Source: Acidimicrobiia bacterium (lineage in GTDB: Bacteria; Actinomycetota; Acidimicrobiia; Spongiisociales; ZC4RG35). Taken from it: DNA of 64,000 bases. The stretch is taken from assembly GCA_028284765.1 (NCBI GenBank), contig JANQRA010000002.1:367832-431831 (forward strand). The letters are read 5' to 3'. Shown here in pieces: positions 37,664 to 45,551 of the stretch (the stretch's first letter is position 1; every line of letters starts with the position of its first letter). Made by a program: the position numbers and the translations under genes. A model generated the notes under the pieces. That model saw nothing but the letters and a program-made list of their open reading frames with translations, searched no databases and was not told where the DNA came from.

Positions 37664-39141
37664 CCTTCGTCCCAGTCCATGTATGCGAGCAATCCGTGAC
37701 GTCCGCCCTCACGTCCGAAACCAGACTCCTTGTATCCGCCAAACGGTGAGGTTGGGTCGAACTTGTTGAATGTATTGGCCCAAACGACCCCCGCCTTGAG
37801 GCGGTCGGCCATCCAGAGAATCCGAGATCCCTTCGTTGTCCAGATCCCGGCAGACAGTCCATATGGGGTGTTGTTTGCCTTCTCGACCGCCTCGTCTGGA
37901 GTGCGGAACGAGAGAATGGAGAGAACCGGCCCGAAGATCTCTTCCTGAGCGATGCGGTGCGACTGTGACACTCCGGTGAACAAAGTCGGCCTGAAATAGA
38001 AACCCTTCTGGGGAAGCTCACAGTCCGGCTGGAATATCTCCGCTCCCTCTGACTGGCCGGCGTCGACGAGTTCGTTGATCTTGTCGAGCTGCTCCTTGGA
38101 GTTGATGGCACCGATGTCGGTGTTCTTGTCCATCGGATCTCCAACCCGCAGAGTGTCGAGACGTCGCTTCAGCTTGTCGACGAAACGATCGTGGATCGAC
38201 TCCTCGACGAACAAACGCGAACCGGCGCAGCAAACATGGCCCTGGTTGAAGAAGATGCCGTTGATCACGCCCTCGACTGCCTGGTCTAGTGGAGCGTCTT
38301 CGAAGATCACGTGGGCCCCTTTGCCGCCCAGCTCCAAGGTGAGCTTCTTCGAGGTCCCGGCCAGCTGGCTTTGGATCAGCTTGCCAACAGCGGTCGATCC
38401 GGTGAACGCAACTTTGTCGACGTCGTCGTGCGACACCACCGCCGCGCCTGTCTTGCCGGCACCAGTGACGACGTTGAGCACGCCTGGTGGAAGACCAGCC
38501 TCCTGGGTCAGCTCGGCAAACAAGAGGGCAGTCAAAGGTGTTGTCTCGGCAGGCTTCAAGACAACGGTGTTGCCGGCTGCCAGGGCGGGAGCAACCTTCC
38601 AGGCGAGCATCAGCATCGGGAAGTTCCACGGGATCACCTGACCCGCCACGCCCAAAGGCTTCGGCTTGATTCCGGGGAATGCGTAATCCAGCTTGTCGGC
38701 CCAACCCGCGTAATAGAAGAAGTGACCGGCGACTAAGGGCAGGTCGATATCTCTCGACTCCTTGATCGGCTTTCCACCATCCAGAGTCTCGAGCACCGCC
38801 AACTCCCTCGACCGCTCTTGGATCATGCGTGCGATGCGGAAGATGTATTTGGCGCGCTCGGCGCCAGACATCGGCCCCCACACGTTCTCGTATGCGGCAC
38901 GTGCGGCCGAGACCGCATCGTCGACGTCTGCCGGACCGGCCTCGGAGACCTTTGCCAAGACGTCTTCGTTGGCCGGATTCACCGTGGTGAACGAATTCCT
39001 CGACTTTGGCTTTCGGAACTCTCCGTCGATGTACAGCCCGTAGCTGTCGTCCAAGGAGACGATGTCCGTCGACTCTCTCGACTCGGCGTACTCCCAGAGA
39101 AGCGGCTCGTGGGTCGTGCTCGGTATTCGTGTGATCGCCAA
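37660..39141 (-). CDS. aldehyde dehydrogenase (NAD(P)-dependent)
   Basis: A complete 493-residue ALDH. It has the N-terminal YIDGEFRKPKSRNSF, the coenzyme site GQVIPWNFPMLMLAWK and KPAETTPLTAL, FTGSTAVGK, the catalytic Glu in LELGGKGAHV and the catalytic Cys in FFNQGHVCCAGSRLF, then EEIFGPVLSI and the C-terminal GFGREGGRHGL. The TTG start at 39139–39141 is chosen, with AAAGGAC just upstream, at the deoC stop. The longer ORF to 39195 lies in deoC. With deoC, it probably oxidises the acetaldehyde (or another aldehyde) released by deoxyribose-phosphate cleavage. Confidence 0.94.
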   Translation of the reverse strand: MAITRIPSTTHEPLLWEYAESRESTDIVSLDDSYGLYIDGEFRKPKSRNSFTTVNPANEDVLAKVSEAGPADVDDAVSAARAAYENVWGPMSGAERAKYIFRIARMIQERSRELAVLETLDGGKPIKESRDIDLPLVAGHFFYYAGWADKLDYAFPGIKPKPLGVAGQVIPWNFPMLMLAWKVAPALAAGNTVVLKPAETTPLTALLFAELTQEAGLPPGVLNVVTGAGKTGAAVVSHDDVDKVAFTGSTAVGKLIQSQLAGTSKKLTLELGGKGAHVIFEDAPLDQAVEGVINGIFFNQGHVCCAGSRLFVEESIHDRFVDKLKRRLDTLRVGDPMDKNTDIGAINSKEQLDKINELVDAGQSEGAEIFQPDCELPQKGFYFRPTLFTGVSQSHRIAQEEIFGPVLSILSFRTPDEAVEKANNTPYGLSAGIWTTKGSRILWMADRLKAGVVWANTFNKFDPTSPFGGYKESGFGREGGRHGLLAYMDWDEG

Positions 39142-39143
39142 GT

Positions 39144-40097
39144 TCAGTCCTTTGTGAAGTAGTCGGGTGATGCGTAGCGCCCGGTTTCGAGCCATCGGAT
39201 CTGCATGAGAACGTCATTTAGCAACGATGACGCGCCGAAGCGGAACCAATCGGGGGTCATCCATCCTTCACCGAGTGTCTCGTTCAGCACCAGCAGATAC
39301 TTCATCGCGTCTTTCGAGGTCCTGACCCCGCCGGCGGGTTTCATACCGACCTTCACGCCCGTGGCGTCATGAAAATCTCTGATGGCCTCGAGCATCACCA
39401 GCGTGACATCCAACTTCGCAGCCGGACTCACCTTGCCGGTGGAGGTTTTGATGAAGTCGGCGCCAGCGGCCATGGCCAGCATCGAAGCTCTTCGAACGTT
39501 GTCGAGCGTCTCCAGTTCGCCCGTCTCCAGGATCACCTTCAAGTGCGCGTCGCCCGCAGCCTCTTTGGTGCGACGCACCTCGTCGAACACCTTGAAATAC
39601 TCACCAGACAGAAACGCGCCTCGGTCGATGACCATGTCGACTTCGTCGGCGCCGGCAGCCACCACATCTCGGGTCTCCTGAACCTTCAACTTGGTGTCGA
39701 CTTGGCCGGAGGGGAAGTAGGTGGCAACGGAAGCGACGTGGATACCGGTTCCCTCGGTGGCTTGGACCACGTACGGGACCATCGCCGGGTACACACATAC
39801 GGCGGCAACCGAAGGAATTGTCGGATCAGTTGGGTCCGGCCGCACAGCCTTAGCCGAAAGCTGAATCACCTTGCCTGGCGTGTCCTTACCCTCGAGCGTC
39901 GTCAGGTCCATCATCCGAATGATGAGGTCGAGCGCCGCCCGTTTGGACTCGCGTTTGATTGAGCGCTTGGAGAGAGCGGCGACCCGCTCCGCAGCACCGA
40001 CCTCGTCGACCGACGTCACACCCCGGATGAATGTCCGCAGAGTGGGCGTCGTGATCCGATCGGGCAGGATCGAAGTTCGGGCGGGGGCGAGTGTCAC
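39144..40097 (-). CDS. deoC: deoxyribose-phosphate aldolase
   Basis: Class I aldolase that splits 2-deoxyribose-5-phosphate into glyceraldehyde-3-phosphate and acetaldehyde. The 317 residues include AAVCVYPAMVPYV, ADEVDMVIDRGAFLSGEY, KVILETGELE, the Schiff-base Lys in ADFIKTSTGKVSPAA, and GVKVGMKPAGGVRT. The N-terminal extension of about 60 residues is typical of the longer DeoC subgroup. The GTG start lies 9 nt after TAGCAT. It leads the deoC–ALDH–ALDH-like operon for deoxynucleoside sugar use. Confidence 0.95.
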   Translation of the reverse strand: MTLAPARTSILPDRITTPTLRTFIRGVTSVDEVGAAERVAALSKRSIKRESKRAALDLIIRMMDLTTLEGKDTPGKVIQLSAKAVRPDPTDPTIPSVAAVCVYPAMVPYVVQATEGTGIHVASVATYFPSGQVDTKLKVQETRDVVAAGADEVDMVIDRGAFLSGEYFKVFDEVRRTKEAAGDAHLKVILETGELETLDNVRRASMLAMAAGADFIKTSTGKVSPAAKLDVTLVMLEAIRDFHDATGVKVGMKPAGGVRTSKDAMKYLLVLNETLGEGWMTPDWFRFGASSLLNDVLMQIRWLETGRYASPDYFTKD

Positions 40098-40106
40098 AGC
40101 CCCGTA

Positions 40107-40112
40107 ATGCTA
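40107..40112 (-). promoter_or_regulatory. -10 element of the deoC operon
   Basis: TAGCAT on the minus strand lies 9 nt before the deoC GTG, in the 27-bp gap to the upstream lipoprotein gene. Confidence 0.35.
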
Positions 40113-40124
40113 CGCAGGTTCAGC

Positions 40125-41243
40125 TCAGGCGCTACTTGCTTCGATCAGCCGGTAGACGATCGACTGGTCGAGGTCCATGGAGAGCGCAAACTCAATGACC
40201 TCACCGGTCTCTTCGTCCGGCATCGCGATGTCGAAGATCATGTTCAGACCGAGGTCGACCTCAGCCATCCGTGAGAGACCTGCTTCGGCATCGAACCAAG
40301 TAGTCATTTCGACGTTGGTCTCATCGAATCCGAATGCAAACTTCATCTGTTCGGCGATCAGATCCGCCTCGGCGCGCTCTTCGTCAGTCGCGTCGTCCGG
40401 GATGAAAGCAAGCATGAATCCGATTAGAAGCTCGGCCAGGTCGAATTCGAACGCAGACGTCGTCGACGTCGTCTCGATGACAAAAACTTCATTTCCTTCA
40501 ACAGTGTCGGTGCCAACGACCTCGGAATCGATTTGGGTCACGATCGGATCGCTGTCGGGCAGGAATGGGACTTCGATCGTCTCCGACCAAGAGTCGCCAA
40601 CCGTCACCGGCTCGTCGCCAAATGGGGGCCCAACAAACTGTCCGGCACCCGAATTCGCACCGAAAGCCGAGGGATCGAGGAAGGACCTGGACTCAGAGCC
40701 GCCAAGAGCTCCGAATAGGTCGAAGTCTCCAAACTCGTCCGACTGAATCGGGTTGCCGTTCTCATCAACGATGATGGTCACGTCGACAGGCTCGAGAGTT
40801 CCAAGATCAGGAATCTCGGCCTCGTCGACAGGCTCACCGTCGATGGTCCCGGTGAATTCGAGGTCGGAGAAGTCTCCAGTGATATGAACCTCAAAGGTGC
40901 CAGGTTCGGGACCGTCTGAGATGTCATGTGTGAAAACGCTGGTGCCCTTCACCTGGATAGACATGTTCTCAGGGAACTCCTCGCCGCCCTCTTCCCCGCT
41001 CAGCGCGGCCGCATCGCCAGTGGTCGTCAAGTTGATCGACTGATCCATGTCGACCTCGTAGGTGTACGAAGCCCCTGCTTGAAGCGCATAGCTCAGCTCT
41101 ACAGCCTCGGGAGCGGGAGGTGCTTCGGTCGTTGTGGTGGCGGGTTCTGAAGTTGTGGTGGTTTCGGCGGCGTCCTCTCCAGGGCTGCAGGCAGCAGCGA
41201 GGAGACCAAAGACGGCGGCGATGATGACTGTGCGGGATCGCAT
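40125..41243 (-). CDS. exported lipoprotein of unknown function
   Basis: A 372-residue lipoprotein. The signal peptide RSRTVIIAAVFGLLAAACSP contains the lipobox LAAAC, followed by a Thr/Glu/Pro linker (TTTTSEPATTTTEAPPAP) and a large acidic beta-rich domain. Repeated strand-like segments (SYTYEVDMDQSINLTT, VTVGDSWSETIEVPFLP, FDIAMPDEETGEVIEFALSM) resemble DUF6263-like lipoproteins, which contain related 'sodium-binding-like' beta layouts; that link is tentative. The start ATG lies 6 nt behind TACCCT. It is divergent from the EamA transporter. Confidence 0.75.
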   Translation of the reverse strand: MRSRTVIIAAVFGLLAAACSPGEDAAETTTTSEPATTTTEAPPAPEAVELSYALQAGASYTYEVDMDQSINLTTTGDAAALSGEEGGEEFPENMSIQVKGTSVFTHDISDGPEPGTFEVHITGDFSDLEFTGTIDGEPVDEAEIPDLGTLEPVDVTIIVDENGNPIQSDEFGDFDLFGALGGSESRSFLDPSAFGANSGAGQFVGPPFGDEPVTVGDSWSETIEVPFLPDSDPIVTQIDSEVVGTDTVEGNEVFVIETTSTTSAFEFDLAELLIGFMLAFIPDDATDEERAEADLIAEQMKFAFGFDETNVEMTTWFDAEAGLSRMAEVDLGLNMIFDIAMPDEETGEVIEFALSMDLDQSIVYRLIEASSA

Positions 41244-41249
41244 GACACA

Positions 41250-41307
41250 AGGGTATCGGCAATCCGGAGCTTTACATTGACCTCAATCTCGTAGTGGCGG
41301 CTACTTT
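41250..41307. promoter_or_regulatory. divergent promoter region, lipoprotein/EamA
   Basis: TACCCT on the minus strand (41250–41255) lies 6 nt before the lipoprotein ATG. TACTTT on the plus strand (41302–41307) lies 7 nt before the ATG at 41315. The plus-strand element decides the EamA start, since it would fall inside the coding region if the GTG at 41294 were used. Confidence 0.4.
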
Positions 41308-41314
41308 GCTCCCG

Positions 41315-42223
41315 ATGAATCCATGGACACCGCTCGTCGCCGCCACCATCGGGTGGGCGGCGTCAGCAGTACTCACTAGAGCGGTGATCGTTCGTGGCGT
41401 CGACACCTGGACGATGATCCCGATACGCATGGTCTTCGCCCTTCTGACCCTTCTGGTGGTGATGATCTTCTACCGAAGGTTCTGGACAACTAATCCGAGG
41501 GCGTGGCGAATCGGCCTGTTGCTGGGGACAGTGGCGATGGCCTTTCCGATGATCCTCATGACCCTGGCCCTCGAGGATCTTCCGGTGAGTCTGGGCAGTC
41601 TCCTGATCGCCCTGATCCCGCTCGCGACCATAGGTGCCGCACACTTCTTGGTCGACGGGGAGGAATTCAACGCCGGTTCGCTTCCGGGTTTGCTTATCGC
41701 TCTCCTCGGTTCCGGATTGCTCGTGGGTATCGGCGGCGACACGATCGAGGGGGTGGACAACCTGTGGCGTGGCGTCCTCTTCGTCACGGCTGGTGTGATC
41801 CTGGCCGGGATCGGCGGAGCCCTGAGTAGGAAGTATGCACTTGAGCTTTCGAGCGAGGAACTGGTCCTACCGCAGTTCACGGTGAACACGTTCGTTGTCG
41901 CAGCCATACTTCCTTGGCTGTTTCCGATGGACATATCCACGGTCGACGGCCCAAGCATGCTGATGATTTTCCTGATCGGAGCTGTTGGCACCACTTTCGC
42001 ATTTGGCGCGTTTCTCATCGCTGCAGGGATCAACCCGGCCTCGCGGCTGGCCCTCACCGGATACAGCGTCCCCGTGCTTGCCGTGGCCATGGCAGTTGTG
42101 TTCCTCGGGGAGGAACTAACCCTTCCAATCATCGCCGGAGCCACCCTGATCATCATCGGGGTCGTCCTCGCTGAGAGGTCTACAGCACACGTTCCGGAGC
42201 CTGGGGTGGCGACTTCGCGTTGA
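41315..42223 (+). CDS. EamA/DMT family transporter
   Basis: A 302-residue membrane protein of the drug/metabolite transporter superfamily with about ten helices arranged as two EamA repeats. The first starts WTPLVAATIGWAASAVLTRA and has the typical PVSLGSLLIALIPLATIGA end. The second starts LWRGVLFVTAGVILAGIGGA and ends VPVLAVAMAVVFLGEEL. Such proteins export amino acids, nucleosides or metabolites; the substrate cannot be read here. The ATG at 41315 follows TACTTT. It is followed by metG after 22 bp, but metG has its own TACTCT promoter element. Confidence 0.88.
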   Translation: MNPWTPLVAATIGWAASAVLTRAVIVRGVDTWTMIPIRMVFALLTLLVVMIFYRRFWTTNPRAWRIGLLLGTVAMAFPMILMTLALEDLPVSLGSLLIALIPLATIGAAHFLVDGEEFNAGSLPGLLIALLGSGLLVGIGGDTIEGVDNLWRGVLFVTAGVILAGIGGALSRKYALELSSEELVLPQFTVNTFVVAAILPWLFPMDISTVDGPSMLMIFLIGAVGTTFAFGAFLIAAGINPASRLALTGYSVPVLAVAMAVVFLGEELTLPIIAGATLIIIGVVLAERSTAHVPEPGVATSR

Positions 42224-42231
42224 GAGACCCA

Positions 42232-42237
42232 TACTCT
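42232..42237 (+). promoter_or_regulatory. -10 element of metG
   Basis: TACTCT lies 8 nt before the metG ATG, directly after the EamA stop. It predicts a leaderless transcript. Confidence 0.4.
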
Positions 42238-42245
42238 CCGGTCTC

Positions 42246-43883
42246 ATGAGTCGTCGAATCCTCGTCGCGGTCGCCTGGCCCTACGCATCCGGCTCGCGTC
42301 ACCTGGGCCATTTCGCGGGTGCGTACCTACCGCCTGACATTTTCGCTCGCTACCACCGACTCGTCGGCAACGACGTCCTGATGGTCTCTGGCTCCGACGC
42401 CAACGGCACTCCGATAACCGTGCGCGCCGATGAGGAGGGCGTCACACCACAGGAAATCGTCGACCGGTACCACCCCGAGTTTCTGGAGTACTGGGACAAA
42501 CTCGGTATCAGCTTCGATCTCTTCACATCCACGATGACCGAGAACCACCATCGGGTGACGCAGGACTTCTTCTCAACCCTCCTCAACAACGGATACATCG
42601 AGAAGGGAAGCTCGAACCAGTTCTTCGATCCCGAGGCTGAACGATTTCTGCCTGACCGGTACGTCGAGGGAACCTGTCCCCATTGTGGATACGAGGATGC
42701 TCGGGGCGACCAATGCGACAACTGCGGGCGGACACTGGATCCGACAGACTTGATCAAACCGCGATCCAAGATCAGTGGTGCGACCCCGGTCGAGCGCGAG
42801 ACCGAGCACTACTTCCTCGACCTTCCGGCCTTGGCCCCCCAGTTGCGCGAGTGGCTCGAAACCAAGACCGATTGGCGCAAACACGTCAGGAACTTCGCAA
42901 TTGGAATGACCGAGGACATGCCAAAACGTTCGATTACCCGTGACCTCGAATGGGGAGTCGACCTACCGAACGACGAGCTCGGGCCGGGCAAGAAGATCTA
43001 CGTCTGGTTCGACGCAGTAATCGGGTATCTATCGGCGTCGATCGAGTGGGCATCAAATACCGACGATCCGGACGCATGGGAGAAATGGTGGAAAGACCCC
43101 GAGGCCGAGTCGTACTACTTCGTGGGCAAGGACAACGTGCCCTTCCATGCCGTCATCTGGCCCGCAATGCTGATCGGTCACGGCGGTCTGAATCTGCCAT
43201 CCGAGCTTCCGGCCAACCAATATCTCACTTTCAAGGGAGAAAAGGCATCAGCCAGTAGGGGTGTGGGGCGCTCTATCGCCTGGTACGCCGACAGGATCCA
43301 GCCGGATGCAATTCGCTATGCCATAGGCTCGGTACTTCCAGAGCAGAACGACACGGATTTCAGCGACGCCGAGCTGATGCGACGGGTCAACGAGGAGCTC
43401 GTTGCCACGTGGGGCAATCTCGTGAATCGAGTGCTATCGATGAGTGATAGGAACTTCGACGGCAGAGTGCCCGAGCCGGGAGCATTGACTGCTGAGGACC
43501 AGGCGATTGTCGATCTCGGTCAGAAGACTCTTGACGCCGTCGCCAAACGTATCGAAGCCACTGAGCTCAAGGCGGGTTTGCGGGCCGGGATGGAAGCAGC
43601 TGGCGAGGTCAACGCTTATCTCAACGCGACAGAGCCCTGGAAGGCCGTCAAGCAAGACCCGGAACGGGGCGGAACGATCCTCTGGGCCGCGATTCAAGCG
43701 ATCGCGGCCATTCGAGTGGCCCTCTACCCCTATCTGCCCTTCTCGGCAGCAGAAATTGGTCAGATGCTGGGGGTCGGCCCGGCCGTTGAAAGCTGGGCGG
43801 CGCCACACATCGAGGGTGGAACTCAACTTGGAGACGTACGCCCGGTCTTTACCAAACTCGAGGACGACTCCCTGGCCGACTGA
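42246..43883 (+). CDS. metG: methionine–tRNA ligase
   Basis: Charges tRNA(Met) and initiator tRNA. The 545-residue class I synthetase has VAWPYASGSRHLGHFAGAYL, whose HLGH at 19–22 is the HIGH motif, a four-Cys zinc knuckle (CPHCGYEDARGDQCDNCGRT, residues 144–161), WFDAVIGYLSA, KDNVPFHAVIWPAML and an anticodon-binding domain (LVNRVLSMSDRN, NATEPWKAVKQD). The KMSKS motif reads KASAS (333–337), so the second Lys is Ala. Without a C-terminal tRNA-binding domain, the length fits the shorter MetRS. The overall assignment is secure despite the motif change. Confidence 0.95.
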   Translation: MSRRILVAVAWPYASGSRHLGHFAGAYLPPDIFARYHRLVGNDVLMVSGSDANGTPITVRADEEGVTPQEIVDRYHPEFLEYWDKLGISFDLFTSTMTENHHRVTQDFFSTLLNNGYIEKGSSNQFFDPEAERFLPDRYVEGTCPHCGYEDARGDQCDNCGRTLDPTDLIKPRSKISGATPVERETEHYFLDLPALAPQLREWLETKTDWRKHVRNFAIGMTEDMPKRSITRDLEWGVDLPNDELGPGKKIYVWFDAVIGYLSASIEWASNTDDPDAWEKWWKDPEAESYYFVGKDNVPFHAVIWPAMLIGHGGLNLPSELPANQYLTFKGEKASASRGVGRSIAWYADRIQPDAIRYAIGSVLPEQNDTDFSDAELMRRVNEELVATWGNLVNRVLSMSDRNFDGRVPEPGALTAEDQAIVDLGQKTLDAVAKRIEATELKAGLRAGMEAAGEVNAYLNATEPWKAVKQDPERGGTILWAAIQAIAAIRVALYPYLPFSAAEIGQMLGVGPAVESWAAPHIEGGTQLGDVRPVFTKLEDDSLAD

Positions 43884-43917
43884 AACCGTTATGTCCCATC
43901 GAGTGGTCTAATCCACC

Positions 43918-44160
43918 ATGGGCCGAACGACACGAATCGCCTCAGGGACCGGACTGGTGATACTTGGAATTGTCTTGCTTCCCTTGCCCGGACCCGGATG
44001 GGTGACCATCGGGGCTGGTCTCGCAGTCCTCAGCCGAGACGTCGAGTGGGCAGGACGCACCCTCGATTGGCTCAAGGCGCGCCTGCCTTCTCAACTTGTT
44101 GAACCAGAAAGCCCAACCGCTGACCACGTCGAAGACGAAGCGGATCGAGCCGGGGGCTAG
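43918..44160 (+). CDS. PGPGW-motif small membrane protein (TIGR02611-like)
   Basis: An 80-residue protein with one or two hydrophobic segments: SGTGLVILGIVLLPLPGPGW and VTIGAGLAVLSRDVEWAGRT. The PLPGPGW motif and the following LAVLSRDVEWA are the signature of a conserved actinobacterial family of small membrane proteins of unknown role. The C-terminus is acidic and probably cytoplasmic. The ATG is preceded by a TCTAAT hexamer 5 nt upstream. Its stop overlaps the convergent sodN stop by 4 nt. Confidence 0.82.
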   Translation: MGRTTRIASGTGLVILGIVLLPLPGPGWVTIGAGLAVLSRDVEWAGRTLDWLKARLPSQLVEPESPTADHVEDEADRAGG

Positions 44161-44564
44161 GCGGGCGGGTAGACCCCCATGCCCTTGGCCTTCTCCGTCT
44201 GCCAGAAGATGTCCGCGATCTCGTCGATCAGGTCGCACAGCTTCTGACCTTCTGCAGGGTCAGCTGACTTCTTGGCGTCACCAGCCTGGTGGATTGCTCG
44301 CCAGAAGAGATCGTCGAGGTTGGCGAATTCCTTGCGATGATCTGCAGTGAAGAAGTCTGCCCAGAGCACCATTAGATGATGCTTCACCAACTCGGCTTGC
44401 TGCTCTTTCAGGCCGACGGCCCGGGCCTTGAAATGCTCGTCGTCTGATTCCTGCGCCTTCTGTGCGATCTTCATGACCGAAATGGCTTCGATCTTCGCCT
44501 GAGCGGGGTCATAGACGCCGCAGTAGAGATCGCAGTGAGCGTGTGCAACCGTTACCTGTCGCAT
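44157..44564 (-). CDS. sodN: nickel superoxide dismutase with altered Ni hook
   Basis: Disproportionates superoxide using a Ni centre bound by the N-terminal hook. The 135-residue precursor has a nine-residue propeptide (MRQVTVAHA) before HCDLYCGVYDPAQAKIEA, followed by the four-helix body (KEQQAELVKHHLMVLWADFF, IADIFWQTEKAKG). Ligands His1, Cys2 and Cys6 are kept, and Tyr9 too. The hook Pro of HCDLPCG is replaced by Tyr (codon TAC at 44523–44525), which needs two base changes from CCN. AAAGGAG lies 6 nt before the ATG. It is divergent from the protease-like gene that probably removes the propeptide. Confidence 0.94.
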   Translation of the reverse strand: MRQVTVAHAHCDLYCGVYDPAQAKIEAISVMKIAQKAQESDDEHFKARAVGLKEQQAELVKHHLMVLWADFFTADHRKEFANLDDLFWRAIHQAGDAKKSADPAEGQKLCDLIDEIADIFWQTEKAKGMGVYPPA

Positions 44565-44615
44565 GGGGTTCTCCTTTAAGTCTTTGCCTTGCCACGACCA
44601 TACTGACCCCTGCCG

Positions 44616-45521
44616 ATGTCAATGAAACGCTTCGCGGTCGCCGGCCATTCGATGACACCGGCCCTCCAACCCGGTCAAGAACTGGTGGCGTCTAACTCAC
44701 TTCGACCCGAGGTGGGTGACATCGTTGCTTTTCCTGACCCTGGCCGATCGGACCGGTGGCTCATCAAGCGCCTGATCACAGAAGATGGCTCGGTGGGCTC
44801 CGACAACCAGGCCGACTCCTCGAGAGATTCGAGGGAGTTCGGCCCCATCGATCTCACAACTGTCTTCACCGAAGTGAAACGGCTCGACGCGGCCCGGTTC
44901 GTCGAGGCTGCATCGCTGCTGGCCGAAGAGGACGAAGCGATCACCGCCATCATCGACAAATGGGGGATGCCGGACTTCTGGGCACGTCGTCCAGGCTTTG
45001 AGACTCTGGTCCTGCTGATTCTCGAACAGCAGGTGTCCCTCGAATCTGGGGCCGCCATGTATCGGAGGCTCAAGACTCTCCTTGGATCGGTAGATCCCCG
45101 GGCTGTTCTCAGGGTGGGCGAGGCGCGAATGCGGTCGATAGGAGTCACCCGGCAGAAATCCCGCTACTTGACGCGACTCTCGGAGGCAGTTGTTGGGGGT
45201 GATCTCGATCTAGGGGCGCTAGAGGACGCTTCGGTAGAAGTTGCTCGAGAGACCCTCACATCGCTCAAGGGAATTGGAGCGTGGACAGCAGACGCCTACC
45301 TCTTGACGGCCTCGCGGAGACCCGATATGTGGCCAATCGGCGATCGCGCACTGCAAGTCGGGGCTGGAGAAGCCGTGGGCATGGACCGACCCGCGACTGA
45401 AGACGAGCTGACGATTCTCGGCGAGCCCTGGCGACCGGTCCGGGCAGTTGCGGCCCGCTTGATTTGGCACAACTACCTCTGTGAGCGAGCACGAATCGAG
45501 CCTGCCGACCCGACCCTCTGA
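44616..45521 (+). CDS. fusion of a SodX-like S26 maturation protease and an AlkA-type DNA glycosylase
   Basis: A single 301-residue frame. Residues 1–85 are an S26-type nickel-SOD maturation protease domain: RFAVAGHSMTPALQPGQEL with nucleophile Ser12, general base Lys51 in WLIKRLI, and VGSDNQADSSRDSREFGPID. From about residue 93 an HhH-GPD DNA glycosylase follows: GFETLVLLILEQQVSLESG with the IxxQQ motif, helix-hairpin-helix LKGIGAWTADAYLL and the catalytic Asp243 in WPIGDRALQ. Both domains keep their catalytic residues. It is divergent from sodN by 51 bp, the normal place of sodX. The start may be Met1 or Met3. No frame break is visible at the junction. Confidence 0.88.
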   Translation: MSMKRFAVAGHSMTPALQPGQELVASNSLRPEVGDIVAFPDPGRSDRWLIKRLITEDGSVGSDNQADSSRDSREFGPIDLTTVFTEVKRLDAARFVEAASLLAEEDEAITAIIDKWGMPDFWARRPGFETLVLLILEQQVSLESGAAMYRRLKTLLGSVDPRAVLRVGEARMRSIGVTRQKSRYLTRLSEAVVGGDLDLGALEDASVEVARETLTSLKGIGAWTADAYLLTASRRPDMWPIGDRALQVGAGEAVGMDRPATEDELTILGEPWRPVRAVAARLIWHNYLCERARIEPADPTL

Positions 45522-45551
45522 CACCGGACCCCCGGCGCGCGTAGGGTTCTC

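Noticed and set aside
40926-42174. Long overlapping ORFs on the opposite strand of the lipoprotein and EamA genes
   Set aside because: They show the biased Arg/Pro/Ser composition of shadows in a GC-rich genome and no family features.
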